A DNA stretch of 64,000 bases from Pseudomonas oryzihabitans (GTDB taxonomy: Bacteria; Pseudomonadota; Gammaproteobacteria; Pseudomonadales; Pseudomonadaceae), in NCBI RefSeq assembly GCF_024652905.1, contig NZ_CP102428.1, forward strand, positions 570,501 through 634,500, read 5' to 3'. Under the pieces are notes generated by a model that was not told where the DNA came from, did not search any database, and saw only the letters and a program-made list of their open reading frames with translations. Below, piece after piece: positions 43,466 to 49,212 of this stretch; the stretch's first letter is position 1, and every line of letters starts with the position of its first letter. The position numbers and the translations under genes are program-made.

Positions 43466-43485
43466 AAGGCGCCCGAAGGCGCCTT
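43466..43485 (-). terminator. Rho-independent terminator
   Basis: Minus strand AAGGCGCC-TTCG-GGCGCCTT followed by TCTTTT: an 8-bp stem with a UUCG tetraloop, ending the 43495-44199 transcript. Confidence 0.9.
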
Positions 43486-43494
43486 ATAGGAGGG

Positions 43495-44199
43495 TTAGAA
43501 CTGAGGCAGGCCTTCGAGCAGGCAGCCATTGGGATCAAGGATCAGGATCCTGACGTCGGCCTGGCCTGCCAGGCCGAGCACCCGTATGGTCTCTGGCATG
43601 AAGCCTTCTTCGTATTGCTTGGCCTGCAGGGTCGACAGTTCAAACCCTTCCAGCTTGTTCAGGTGCTCGTCCGTCCAGGGCGTACCGTGCAGCTTAAAGC
43701 CGACGGCATCGCTGTCCGGCAGGGTGAAGCACTCGAACATCAGCTGTTGGGTATCGGCGTGCTGCACCAGGTCCTGCAGCTCATCCCACTCGTCATCGGG
43801 CAAATGGGAAGAGGTGATTTCGAAGGCTCGACTGTAGAAGCCGGTTTCGAACTGGATACGCTTGAGCAGGCCTTGGGCCCGTTCCAGAGTTTCCGTGTCG
43901 CCGAGGTGGAGCTCCTGGCCATTCTCCATAGCCCGAACCGCGTAGACCACGGCACGTATCTGGCCGTTGGCCGGGTAAAGGGTGTGCTGTTCTTCCGTGA
44001 CATCACCGGGCTCCACAGCCACAGCATGGGTATCGTTGAAGATGCAGTAGTGACCTGCGACCTCTTGGTCGGCTGGATCTTTCTGCCCATCGGGTATCTG
44101 CCGGTAGCAGGGCTGGAAGTGGTCGTCGTAGGTGATCAGCAGCTCGCGGCGGATGTACAGGTCCTGGTAACCGCGGATGAAAGGGTTGGGCGTTTTCAC
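43495..44199 (-). CDS. hypothetical ICE protein
   Basis: A 234-residue acidic soluble protein with GTG start (44199). It contains YQDLYIRRELLITYDDHFQPCYRQI, VYAVRAMENGQELHLGDTETL and LVQHADTQQLMFECFTLPDSD. No domain recognised. It forms its own transcription unit: a UUCG terminator follows it, and a GGCTCCTC-TTTT-GAGGA leader stem can hide its ribosome site. Confidence 0.7.
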   Translation of the reverse strand: MKTPNPFIRGYQDLYIRRELLITYDDHFQPCYRQIPDGQKDPADQEVAGHYCIFNDTHAVAVEPGDVTEEQHTLYPANGQIRAVVYAVRAMENGQELHLGDTETLERAQGLLKRIQFETGFYSRAFEITSSHLPDDEWDELQDLVQHADTQQLMFECFTLPDSDAVGFKLHGTPWTDEHLNKLEGFELSTLQAKQYEEGFMPETIRVLGLAGQADVRILILDPNGCLLEGLPQF

Positions 44200-44224
44200 G
44201 GGCGTTTCCTCAAAACGAGGAGCC

Positions 44225-44248
44225 GCCCAAAGGGTCGGCCCCTTTGGG
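44225..44248 (-). promoter_or_regulatory. leader hairpin of the 234-aa gene
   Basis: Minus strand CCCAAAGGG-GCCGA-CCCTTTGGGC, then GGGCG and CTCCTC that can pair with GAGGA and CGCCC just before the GTG start. Confidence 0.65.
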
Positions 44249-44279
44249 TTGTGTAGTGGTAGCGTTCGGTTAAGAAGGG

Positions 44280-44834
44280 TTACAGCTGGTCTAGATCGTC
44301 AGCGAAGAACATGGCGCTGTCTTGATGCTGACAGGTGTTGCAGGTCATCTCGCAGGTGTCGTCGCAGACGGCTTCACCATCCCCAAGAGAATCTGTCACA
44401 GGGTGAAGGGGTTTCACGCCACCTTCTGCCGAGACATCAGCCGATCCACATTTCGGGCAAGTCCAGCGGATGGCAGCTTCATCGTCAGGGTAGTGTGGCC
44501 AGACCGTCCGCTGAGCACGTTCGACGGCCTCAGCGAAGCCATGGGTCATGGTCATGTCGGCAATCAACTCGATGGGACTGTTGCCCCACACCAGCAGCAT
44601 CATGCCTTCGTGACCCGCGCGGTTTTCCGATAGGAAGCGCACTCGGGACAGCTCGGTCTCTGCTGCGTGTTCGGCTATCTCGTCTGCGGACCAGGTGGAC
44701 TGGATGGGAACCCATTCCTCGCCATCCCAAAGCTCGGTTGCGCGCCAGCCTTGACGCTGCAGGTCGGCCAGGACGGCCACCAGACCGGAGTGTTCGGTGA
44801 TGGCTTGAGTGGCGGAAGTCGAATCATTGTTCAT
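44280..44834 (-). CDS. hypothetical protein with C-terminal zinc ribbon
   Basis: A 184-residue acidic protein. The N-terminal two-thirds (LVAVLADLQRQGWRATELWDGEEWVPI...) has no recognised family. The C-terminus has two Cys pairs, WTCPKCGSAD and MTCNTCQHQD, separated by a loop with two more Cys, typical of a zinc ribbon. It may bind DNA or protein. GAGGAGC precedes the ATG and is inside a 7-bp stem. Confidence 0.7.
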   Translation of the reverse strand: MNNDSTSATQAITEHSGLVAVLADLQRQGWRATELWDGEEWVPIQSTWSADEIAEHAAETELSRVRFLSENRAGHEGMMLLVWGNSPIELIADMTMTHGFAEAVERAQRTVWPHYPDDEAAIRWTCPKCGSADVSAEGGVKPLHPVTDSLGDGEAVCDDTCEMTCNTCQHQDSAMFFADDLDQL

Positions 44835-44836
44835 GT

Positions 44837-44882
44837 GCAGCTCCTCGGACGAAGAGCTGCCCAGAGGGTCAGCCCCTCTGGG
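44837..44882 (-). promoter_or_regulatory. double leader hairpin of the zinc-ribbon gene
   Basis: Minus strand: CCCAGAGGG-GCTGA-CCCTCTGGGC (44882-44859), then GCAGCTC paired with GAGCTGC (44860-44854/44843-44837), the second arm overlapping the ribosome site GAGGAGC, 3 nt before ATG. Confidence 0.7.
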
Positions 44883-44898
44883 TAATGGTCAGGTGTTG

Positions 44899-45330
44899 CT
44901 ACAGGTCTTCGAGTGCCATGAGGCCCTGGGTGACACGCAGCAGATGGGTATGGACGCAAATGTCAGAGGGTTGCTCTGATCCGTCCTGGTAGTGAAGCTC
45001 AGCTATGAAGCCTTCACGACCCTTGTAGGCCCCGAACACATTGAAAAGCGGCGCTGATAGGGTGGGGCGGTCGAGATCGTGATCGCGGGCGTATCGGACC
45101 TGACGAAACCTCTTGAGGTACTCGGCAAACTCCGCCGCGCTCATCGACGTGTACTCGCGCAGGGTCTTGCCTGCGTCATCAATCTCATCACCGAGGTGAT
45201 CGATGGACATCGAGTAGAACAACCGTGGCTTGTGGCCTAGTGCTCGGTAGAAGGTGAGGGCCTGACCGGCAGCCTCTAGGCTGACGACCGCGCACTCGAC
45301 GCGTCCTGAGATCACAACGTTATATGGCAT
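44899..45330 (-). CDS. hypothetical ICE protein
   Basis: A 143-residue soluble protein (VVISGRVECAVVSLEAAGQALTFYRALGHKP..., DHLGDEIDDAGKTLREYTSMSAAEFAEYLKRF). No recognised domain; basic in the middle, acidic elsewhere. It sits in the series of small minus-strand genes with structured leaders. Ribosome site AGGATG lies about 6 nt upstream. Confidence 0.65.
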   Translation of the reverse strand: MPYNVVISGRVECAVVSLEAAGQALTFYRALGHKPRLFYSMSIDHLGDEIDDAGKTLREYTSMSAAEFAEYLKRFRQVRYARDHDLDRPTLSAPLFNVFGAYKGREGFIAELHYQDGSEQPSDICVHTHLLRVTQGLMALEDL

Positions 45331-45406
45331 GGTTCACATCCTGTTGAGGTTGCAGCATAGCAATCGATAGCTAGCTGGCAAATGCCTAGGCGCTTCAGGG
45401 CCATAT

Positions 45407-45432
45407 CCCACCAGGGAGAGAGCCCTGGTGGG
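45407..45432 (-). terminator. strong hairpin between small genes
   Basis: CCCACCAGGG-CTCTCT-CCCTGGTGGG, a perfect 10-bp stem 15 nt after the stop of the upstream 74-aa gene and about 75 nt before the next start. No T-run, so it may be a leader hairpin of the series and not a terminator. Confidence 0.6.
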
Positions 45433-45446
45433 TGGTGTTCAGGTGG

Positions 45447-45671
45447 TCAGATGCTCAGCGAATGCCGAGCCCACTTTCCCGAATGAAGAGCGTCTGCTGC
45501 AGCTTTATGGCTGCGGAAGTATTCGGCCGACTCACGGCTAAAGGGCAGGCCTTCATCGTCCAGGGTACCGAGGTAGAAACCGCGGCGGGACTGCAGGACC
45601 TGCAACGGGTAGTTGTTGCCGGCGTCGTCGTGATCAAACTTGCTGTGAGCAGGTGCGGTATCGGTTGCCAT
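45447..45671 (-). CDS. small hypothetical protein
   Basis: A 74-residue protein. The start at 45671 follows GGAGG directly. The sequence (NNYPLQVLQSRRGFYLGTLDDEGLPFSRESAEYFRSHKAA) reads like a small soluble beta-alpha protein. The RRGFYLGT...G-PFSRESxEYF pattern recurs, as far as I recall, in plasmid and ICE hypothetical proteins. Function unknown. Confidence 0.65.
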   Translation of the reverse strand: MATDTAPAHSKFDHDDAGNNYPLQVLQSRRGFYLGTLDDEGLPFSRESAEYFRSHKAAADALHSGKWARHSLSI

Positions 45672-45689
45672 GGGGCCTCCAAAAGACAA

Positions 45690-45707
45690 AGGCGCCCGAG
45701 GGCGCCT
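45690..45707 (-). terminator. Rho-independent terminator of the 55-aa gene
   Basis: Minus strand AGGCGCCC-TC-GGGCGCCT followed by TTGTCTTTT. Confidence 0.8.
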
Positions 45708-45722
45708 ATAGGGTGTGGTCAG

Positions 45723-45890
45723 TCAGGCCTGGACGCGGTCAGCGCTGGTGGCGTTCATCTCGAACAGAAACCAGGCGTTGTCGCAGAACAGGTCGCTGCT
45801 CAGCAGCTCTTCGGTGACGTCGTCATAGGAGACTTCGGCAACGATGGGCAGGGCGGGCAGCTCGGACTTGATGGTGGCGATGACTTGCAT
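45723..45890 (-). CDS. 55-residue hypothetical protein
   Basis: Frame from ATG 45890 to TGA 45723: QVIATIKSELPALPIVAEV, then YDDVTEELLSSDLFCDNAWF and a short end. GGAG lies 9 nt upstream and a terminator follows 15 nt after the stop, so it is a complete small transcription unit. Acidic, soluble, no known family. Confidence 0.65.
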   Translation of the reverse strand: MQVIATIKSELPALPIVAEVSYDDVTEELLSSDLFCDNAWFLFEMNATSADRVQA

Positions 45891-45926
45891 GATGGGCTCC
45901 AAAATTCAGCTAATGGAGATCACCAT

Positions 45927-45958
45927 GCCCCGGTCCGGGGATGGTGCCCCCGGATGGG
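45927..45958 (-). promoter_or_regulatory. leader hairpin of the 55-aa gene
   Basis: Minus strand CCC-AT-CCGGGG-GCACCAT-CCCCGG-AC-CGGGGC, then ATCTCC that can pair with the GGAG ribosome site. Confidence 0.65.
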
Positions 45959-46031
45959 TGTGCGAAGAGAAAGGTGGCAAAGCCTGGGTAGAGCAGGGGC
46001 GCCCATTGGGCGCCTGGAAGAGCAGGGTGAC

Positions 46032-46502
46032 TCACGCGGCCGATTGGTCGCCTTCGCTCCCTTGATCCGTACCTTGCTGCTCAGCCGGGGCTGCGTCGCG
46101 CGGTTTGGCTTCGTAGACGAACTCACCTTCAACCTTGATCCAGCCGATGTACAGGAGACGACCTTTTAGGCTTGCGCCGTGTTGTCCCTGCTTCGGCCCG
46201 GAAGAGTAGGTGAAGGGATCAGCCCAGCAATCACCGATGCGGAAGGACACGAGGACCTTCTTCTCAGCGTTGACGGCTTCAATGCAACGACGAACCAGCT
46301 TTTCAGCTTCGGCGCCGACGACATTGCAGTCGATGTAGCGGTATTCCACCGCTTCTTTGCTGCCGCACAGGGCTGCTACGGTGACGGCCAAAAACGGCTT
46401 GGCGCCTCTGCCTTTGGGTTTCACATCGCGGATGCGGTTGAGGTAACCGATACCGGTAGTGTGCAGGTCGAAGTATTGGCTTTCGTTGGCTTGGTTGCTC
46501 AT
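46032..46502 (-). CDS. STY4534-family (DUF3577) ICE replication-associated protein
   Basis: A 156-residue protein. NESQYFDLHTTGIGYLNRIRDVKPKGRGAKPFLAVTVAAL, then EYRYIDCNVVG and VLVSFRIGDCWADPFTYSSG, form the DUF3577 domain, a single-strand-binding-like fold by my recollection. Members are confined to ICEs of this type and are annotated as ICE replication proteins. The acidic C-terminal tail resembles that of SSB proteins. Its ribosome site lies in a GTGTATCTCC/GGAGAACAC stem. Confidence 0.88.
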   Translation of the reverse strand: MSNQANESQYFDLHTTGIGYLNRIRDVKPKGRGAKPFLAVTVAALCGSKEAVEYRYIDCNVVGAEAEKLVRRCIEAVNAEKKVLVSFRIGDCWADPFTYSSGPKQGQHGASLKGRLLYIGWIKVEGEFVYEAKPRDAAPAEQQGTDQGSEGDQSAA

Positions 46503-46503
46503 G

Positions 46504-46576
46504 GTGTATCTCCAGTTTCAATAGGTGAAAACGGAGAACACCTTGCCCGGGAGGGGAAGAGTATTCCCCGCGTGGG
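46504..46576 (-). promoter_or_regulatory. double leader hairpin of the STY4534-like gene
   Basis: Minus strand: CCC-ACGC-GGGGAA-loop-TTCCCC-TCC-CGGGC (46576-46545), then GTGTTCTCC (46541-46533) paired with GGAGATACAC (46513-46504), which contains the ribosome site and ends next to the ATG. Confidence 0.72.
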
Positions 46577-46605
46577 TGGGTGTAGCCAGAAAGGGTGGTG
46601 CCAGG

Positions 46606-46845
46606 TCAGTGCATGAATTTCATCGCGGCCAGCAGGATGCCGACAGCAGCAGAAAGCATGACGCCCATGCGGATGGTGAGCTTGAGTTCCAGCTGAGCGA
46701 GCTCAGCCTTGATGTCTGCTAAGTCAGCCTTGGTAGCGAGCTGATTTTGCATATCGGACTCCAGAGCATCGATAACAGCAGTGGCTTTGTCATCCGGGAC
46801 ATTGATTGCAATCAACGCCTGGTACAACGCAAAGCTGCTTTTCAT
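46606..46845 (-). CDS. small coiled-coil membrane protein (DUF1640-like)
   Basis: A 79-residue protein. The start at 46845 follows GGAGA. The N-terminal YQALIAINVPDDKATAVIDALESDM precedes a coiled coil (QLATKADLADIKAELAQLELKL) and one C-terminal membrane helix (IRMGVMLSAAVGILLAAM). This matches the DUF1640/CCDC90-like layout. Structured element B and a leader hairpin lie upstream. Confidence 0.75.
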   Translation of the reverse strand: MKSSFALYQALIAINVPDDKATAVIDALESDMQNQLATKADLADIKAELAQLELKLTIRMGVMLSAAVGILLAAMKFMH

Positions 46846-46849
46846 TGAA

Positions 46850-46901
46850 GGTCTCCAGGTTGTGACGGAGACCGGCCCTGACGGGTAGTCCCCGTCGAGG
46901 G
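46850..46901 (-). promoter_or_regulatory. double leader hairpin of the DUF1640-like gene
   Basis: Minus strand: CCC-TC-GACGGG-GACTA-CCCGTC-A-GGGC (46901-46875), then GGTCTCC (46873-46867) paired perfectly with GGAGACC (46856-46850), burying the ribosome site. Confidence 0.75.
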
Positions 46902-46909
46902 TGGTGGAA

Positions 46910-47056
46910 GGTGCATCCATCAACCGGTGGTGCCGGTCAATCGTTCGCGCTACCGAATGCTTAGCGAACTTGGGTTTGGATCAATGTGCTTGGGGCACAT
47001 CGCAGTCGTGAGATCCGAGACTGCCTGGGGCATGTTGCTGACAACGTCAGCGGCAT
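46910..47056 (-). ncRNA. three-copy structured leader element, copy B
   Basis: Helices: ACCGG/CCGGT 46923-46927/46933-46937; GTTCGC/GCGAAC 46943-46948/46964-46969; ATGTGC/GCACAT 46984-46989/46995-47000; GCAGTC/GACTGC 47002-47007/47019-47024 around TGAGATCC; GCTGAC/GTCAGC 47037-47042/47046-47051. Promoter immediately upstream, DUF1640-like gene downstream. Confidence 0.78.
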
Positions 47057-47064
47057 ACACCCTC

Positions 47065-47093
47065 AGAATGTTCAGGGCCGTATAGCTTGTCAA
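47065..47093 (-). promoter_or_regulatory. promoter before structured element B
   Basis: Minus strand TTGACA (47093-47088), 17-bp spacer, CATTCT (47070-47065). It follows the terminator at 47109-47130. Confidence 0.65.
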
Positions 47094-47108
47094 TACCCCG
47101 GAAATGAA

Positions 47109-47130
47109 AAAGCCCTCCGAGGAGGGCTTT
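47109..47130 (-). terminator. Rho-independent terminator of the two tiny membrane genes
   Basis: Minus strand AAAGCCCTCC-TC-GGAGGGCTTT followed by TTCATTTC; 19 nt after the 41-aa gene's stop. Confidence 0.9.
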
Positions 47131-47148
47131 GGTAGAGCGGAGCATCAA

Positions 47149-47274
47149 TCAGTGGTGGCCTAGCAGTTTCTGAGCCTTCTGCTTGAGGTTGGGCCAATCA
47201 GCCCAGACAGTCAAACCAGTACACAGAGTCAGCAGGCTTCCCAGCATGAGTATCCCGAAGGCGGTCTGGCTCAT
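47149..47274 (-). CDS. 41-residue membrane protein
   Basis: Frame from ATG 47274 to TGA 47149: SQTAFGILMLGSLLTLCTG, then LTVWADWPNLKQKAQKLLGHH. One membrane helix and a basic, amphipathic tail. Its AGGAGG ribosome site is inside the end of the upstream 58-aa gene and only 1 nt separates the two frames, so they are translationally coupled. Function unknown; a toxin-like or regulatory micropeptide is possible but untested. Confidence 0.65.
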   Translation of the reverse strand: MSQTAFGILMLGSLLTLCTGLTVWADWPNLKQKAQKLLGHH

Positions 47275-47275
47275 G

Positions 47276-47452
47276 TCATTCCTCCTTGGTTAGGTAGATG
47301 CCATACAGCCAAATTACTGCACCAGTTACCAGTGCGCAAGCCGTCAACGACTTGTGGTCGCTGAGGAAAAGGCCTACGACAGCAGCTGCTACAGCGGTTG
47401 TACCGATCTTACGAAGATCCTCCGCGAGGGCAGCTTGACGCTTAGGTTTCAT
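47276..47452 (-). CDS. 58-residue membrane protein
   Basis: Frame from ATG 47452 to TGA 47276: a basic N-terminus (KPKRQAALAEDLRKIG), a helix TTAVAAAVVGLFLSDH and a second helix LTACALVTGAVIWLYGIYL. Two membrane segments with both ends inside. GGAAG ribosome site upstream. Coupled to the 41-aa gene; together they form one transcription unit with a terminator. Confidence 0.65.
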   Translation of the reverse strand: MKPKRQAALAEDLRKIGTTAVAAAVVGLFLSDHKSLTACALVTGAVIWLYGIYLTKEE

Positions 47453-47487
47453 AGTCTTCCTTCTTCAGGGGTGAAGTCAGGAAAACT

Positions 47488-47515
47488 GCCCTGACGGGAG
47501 GTTTCCCGACAGGGG
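47488..47515 (-). promoter_or_regulatory. leader hairpin of the 58-aa gene
   Basis: Minus strand CCCC-TGT-CGGGA-AACC-TCCCG-TCA-GGGC, 35 nt before the start. Confidence 0.62.
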
Positions 47516-47530
47516 TGGGTAAGGTGTGAA

Positions 47531-47950
47531 TCAGCTGGCCAGCGCGACCTCAGGGTCGAACGGGGCGATCAGCTGGTCCAGTGAGCCCGGACGCAGCACG
47601 CGGGGCGCTGGCGACTGTACGGGCTCAGTGACAGAGGCGGCAGCCTTGGGTTTGCGAGGCTTGCGCTCACGCTTGGGCTTTTCAGGCTGGGCTTCCTGGG
47701 TGTTTTGCTTGAACCAGGTGTTGAGGTCGATCGCGTTGCGGCGAACGAACGCCGGGACGTGATCCATCTCCTCGAGCACAGCAGCCGATACGATCGGTTG
47801 CGGAAACTCGACTACACGACGTTCAGCCGGTGCTATGGACGGACGCGCAGCACATGCCTGGGCTTGGGCATTACGCACGGAGCGAATGATTTCACGCAGG
47901 GCAGTACCGACGGATTCGCCAAAGCGGTAGCTCAGGGTAGGGGTGGTCAT
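47531..47950 (-). CDS. hypothetical ICE protein
   Basis: A 139-residue basic protein: a helical N-terminus (SYRFGESVGTALREIIRSVRNAQAQ), PQPIVSAAVLEEMDHVPAFVRRNAIDLNTWF, then a Lys/Arg/Pro-rich tail (KPKRERKPRKPKAA) that may bind nucleic acid. No recognised family. The longest leader of the region precedes it (element C plus two hairpins), with a 10-bp stem around the ribosome site. Confidence 0.7.
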   Translation of the reverse strand: MTTPTLSYRFGESVGTALREIIRSVRNAQAQACAARPSIAPAERRVVEFPQPIVSAAVLEEMDHVPAFVRRNAIDLNTWFKQNTQEAQPEKPKRERKPRKPKAAASVTEPVQSPAPRVLRPGSLDQLIAPFDPEVALAS

Positions 47951-47951
47951 G

Positions 47952-48020
47952 GTGTTTCTCCTGCAGGTAAGTAATGCGGAGAAACACTGATCCCGGGCGG
48001 GGGAGTGTGTCCCCGCTGGG
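47952..48020 (-). promoter_or_regulatory. double leader hairpin of the 139-aa gene
   Basis: Minus strand: CCC-A-GCGGGG-loop-CCCCCGC-CCGGG (48020-47992), then GTGTTTCTCC (47987-47978) paired perfectly with GGAGAAACAC (47961-47952), 1 nt before the ATG. The clearest ribosome-site-burying stem of the series. Confidence 0.78.
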
Positions 48021-48040
48021 TAGGTAGAGCAGATGTGTGA

Positions 48041-48189
48041 GGTGCCTCCATCAACCGGTAGAACCGGTCAACCGTTCGCGCCTCCGGAAGCTTGGCGAAC
48101 TATGGGTGCGGATCGACGTGGGTGACCACGTTGCAGTCTTGAGATCCAGAACTGCCTGGGCATGTTGCTGACGACGTCAACGGAACATG
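48041..48189 (-). ncRNA. three-copy structured leader element, copy C
   Basis: Helices: ACCGG/CCGGT 48054-48058/48064-48068; GTTCGC/GCGAAC 48074-48079/48095-48100; ACGTG/CACGT 48116-48120/48127-48131; GCAGT/ACTGC 48133-48137/48151-48155 around TTGAGATCC; GCTGAC/GTCAAC 48167-48172/48176-48181. Upstream TTGACA (48224-48219) with a poor -10. Confidence 0.75.
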
Positions 48190-48224
48190 GGGGGATCATC
48201 AGGGGCGGCAGATAGACCTGTCAA

Positions 48225-49014
48225 GCGGAGGGAGGGCAGAGCTGGGCGGGAGCGGAAGCGGCGGTCGAGCGAGGGGGGAAGCAGGAGAAGCGCGCCAGGC
48301 GCAGCGCTGGGTCTAGCAGCAAGGCGCCTCGGCGAGGGTGAGGCTAGTGGAGCTCAAGAGAAAGATGCCACCTGTGAGCGTGAGCACCGGCACTGGTGGT
48401 CCCTGGGCATTGACCTACCGTCCTGATGATCGTCGCATTCACCCGACCCGTTATCGTGGCTAGGGCCAGTAATCGCAAGGCACGCATCCGCGCACAAAGG
48501 GATCCCATTTTTGCGCCGGCGGGCACCGGCAGAGAGGAGGGCTACCCGACGGGTAGCCTCGTCCACCAGGCGATGCCGAGAGGACCAGGCTACCCTTCGA
48601 ATGCAGCTGAAGGGGAGGAACAGTGTGGGCCAACACACCAGGTTGGCCCTAGGTCTAGTATGCACCGAACCTTCTGTGAGCCCTATGTGCCTGTAAACCC
48701 GCTTATCACGAAGTTAGACGGCTGCGTGTCAGCTGCGGAGCAGGGAGACACAGGGAGAGCATCACGCAAAGATCTACACGCCCTACCCGATGCTTAGCGT
48801 GCTCTTGGGGGTGGAGCTTCAGGACCAGGTCGAGACGCTCCGGGGTTGCCACTGATGACCGCCAGTGCGCGAGCGGGGTGGAACGCTTGCATTATGGGGG
48901 GGGAATTCTGCCTAAAGCAATATCGCACGACCTATCACCCTTGCAGTCGGACCCTAATAGGACACCTGCGGTGTCCACTGACCGTCGTAGCCATCGCTAC
49001 GGCAGGGACCACTC
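48225..49014. other. 790-bp stretch without a supported gene
   Basis: Open frames here are Arg/Gly/Ser-rich and lack ribosome sites or known families. Two clear hairpins are present: GGCTACCC-GAC-GGGTAGCC (48540-48558) and GGACACC-TGC-GGTGTCC (48960-48976), followed by CGTAGC/GCTACG (48986-49001) just before the plus-strand gene at 49015. It could be a replication or transfer-origin-like region, but no iterons or nic motif were recognised. Confidence 0.45.
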
Positions 49015-49212
49015 ATGAAAGCGGTGACAATCCAGCATCTTGCTGACGATAATGCAAAACCTTGGCGTGTCTCGATTCCTGGTGCGGATGCCTACTTCGC
49101 GAGCGAAAGGGAGGCAAATGAGTACGCGGATCTGCTTCAAACGCGACTCCAAGCGCCTCACCCCTGGCCACAGGACGGCAAAAAAGACCCGCAAGATCCT
49201 TCCTCAAGCTGA
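49015..49212 (+). CDS. small hypothetical protein
   Basis: A 65-residue acidic protein (KAVTIQHLADDNAKPWRVSI, then a REANEYADLLQTRLQ helix). AGGGA lies 9 nt before the ATG, and two hairpins precede it. It is convergent with topB and overlaps its end by 9 nt. It is the only plus-strand gene in this module. No family recognised. Confidence 0.5.
   Translation: MKAVTIQHLADDNAKPWRVSIPGADAYFASEREANEYADLLQTRLQAPHPWPQDGKKDPQDPSSS

Noticed and set aside
43283-48189. Reading the three-copy element as an insertion sequence or REP family
   Set aside because: It has no transposase, no terminal duplications, and its copies stay in the same place relative to promoters and start codons.
48426-48797. 123-codon plus-strand open frame
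   Set aside because: No ribosome site, composition typical of a non-coding GC-rich frame, no recognised family.
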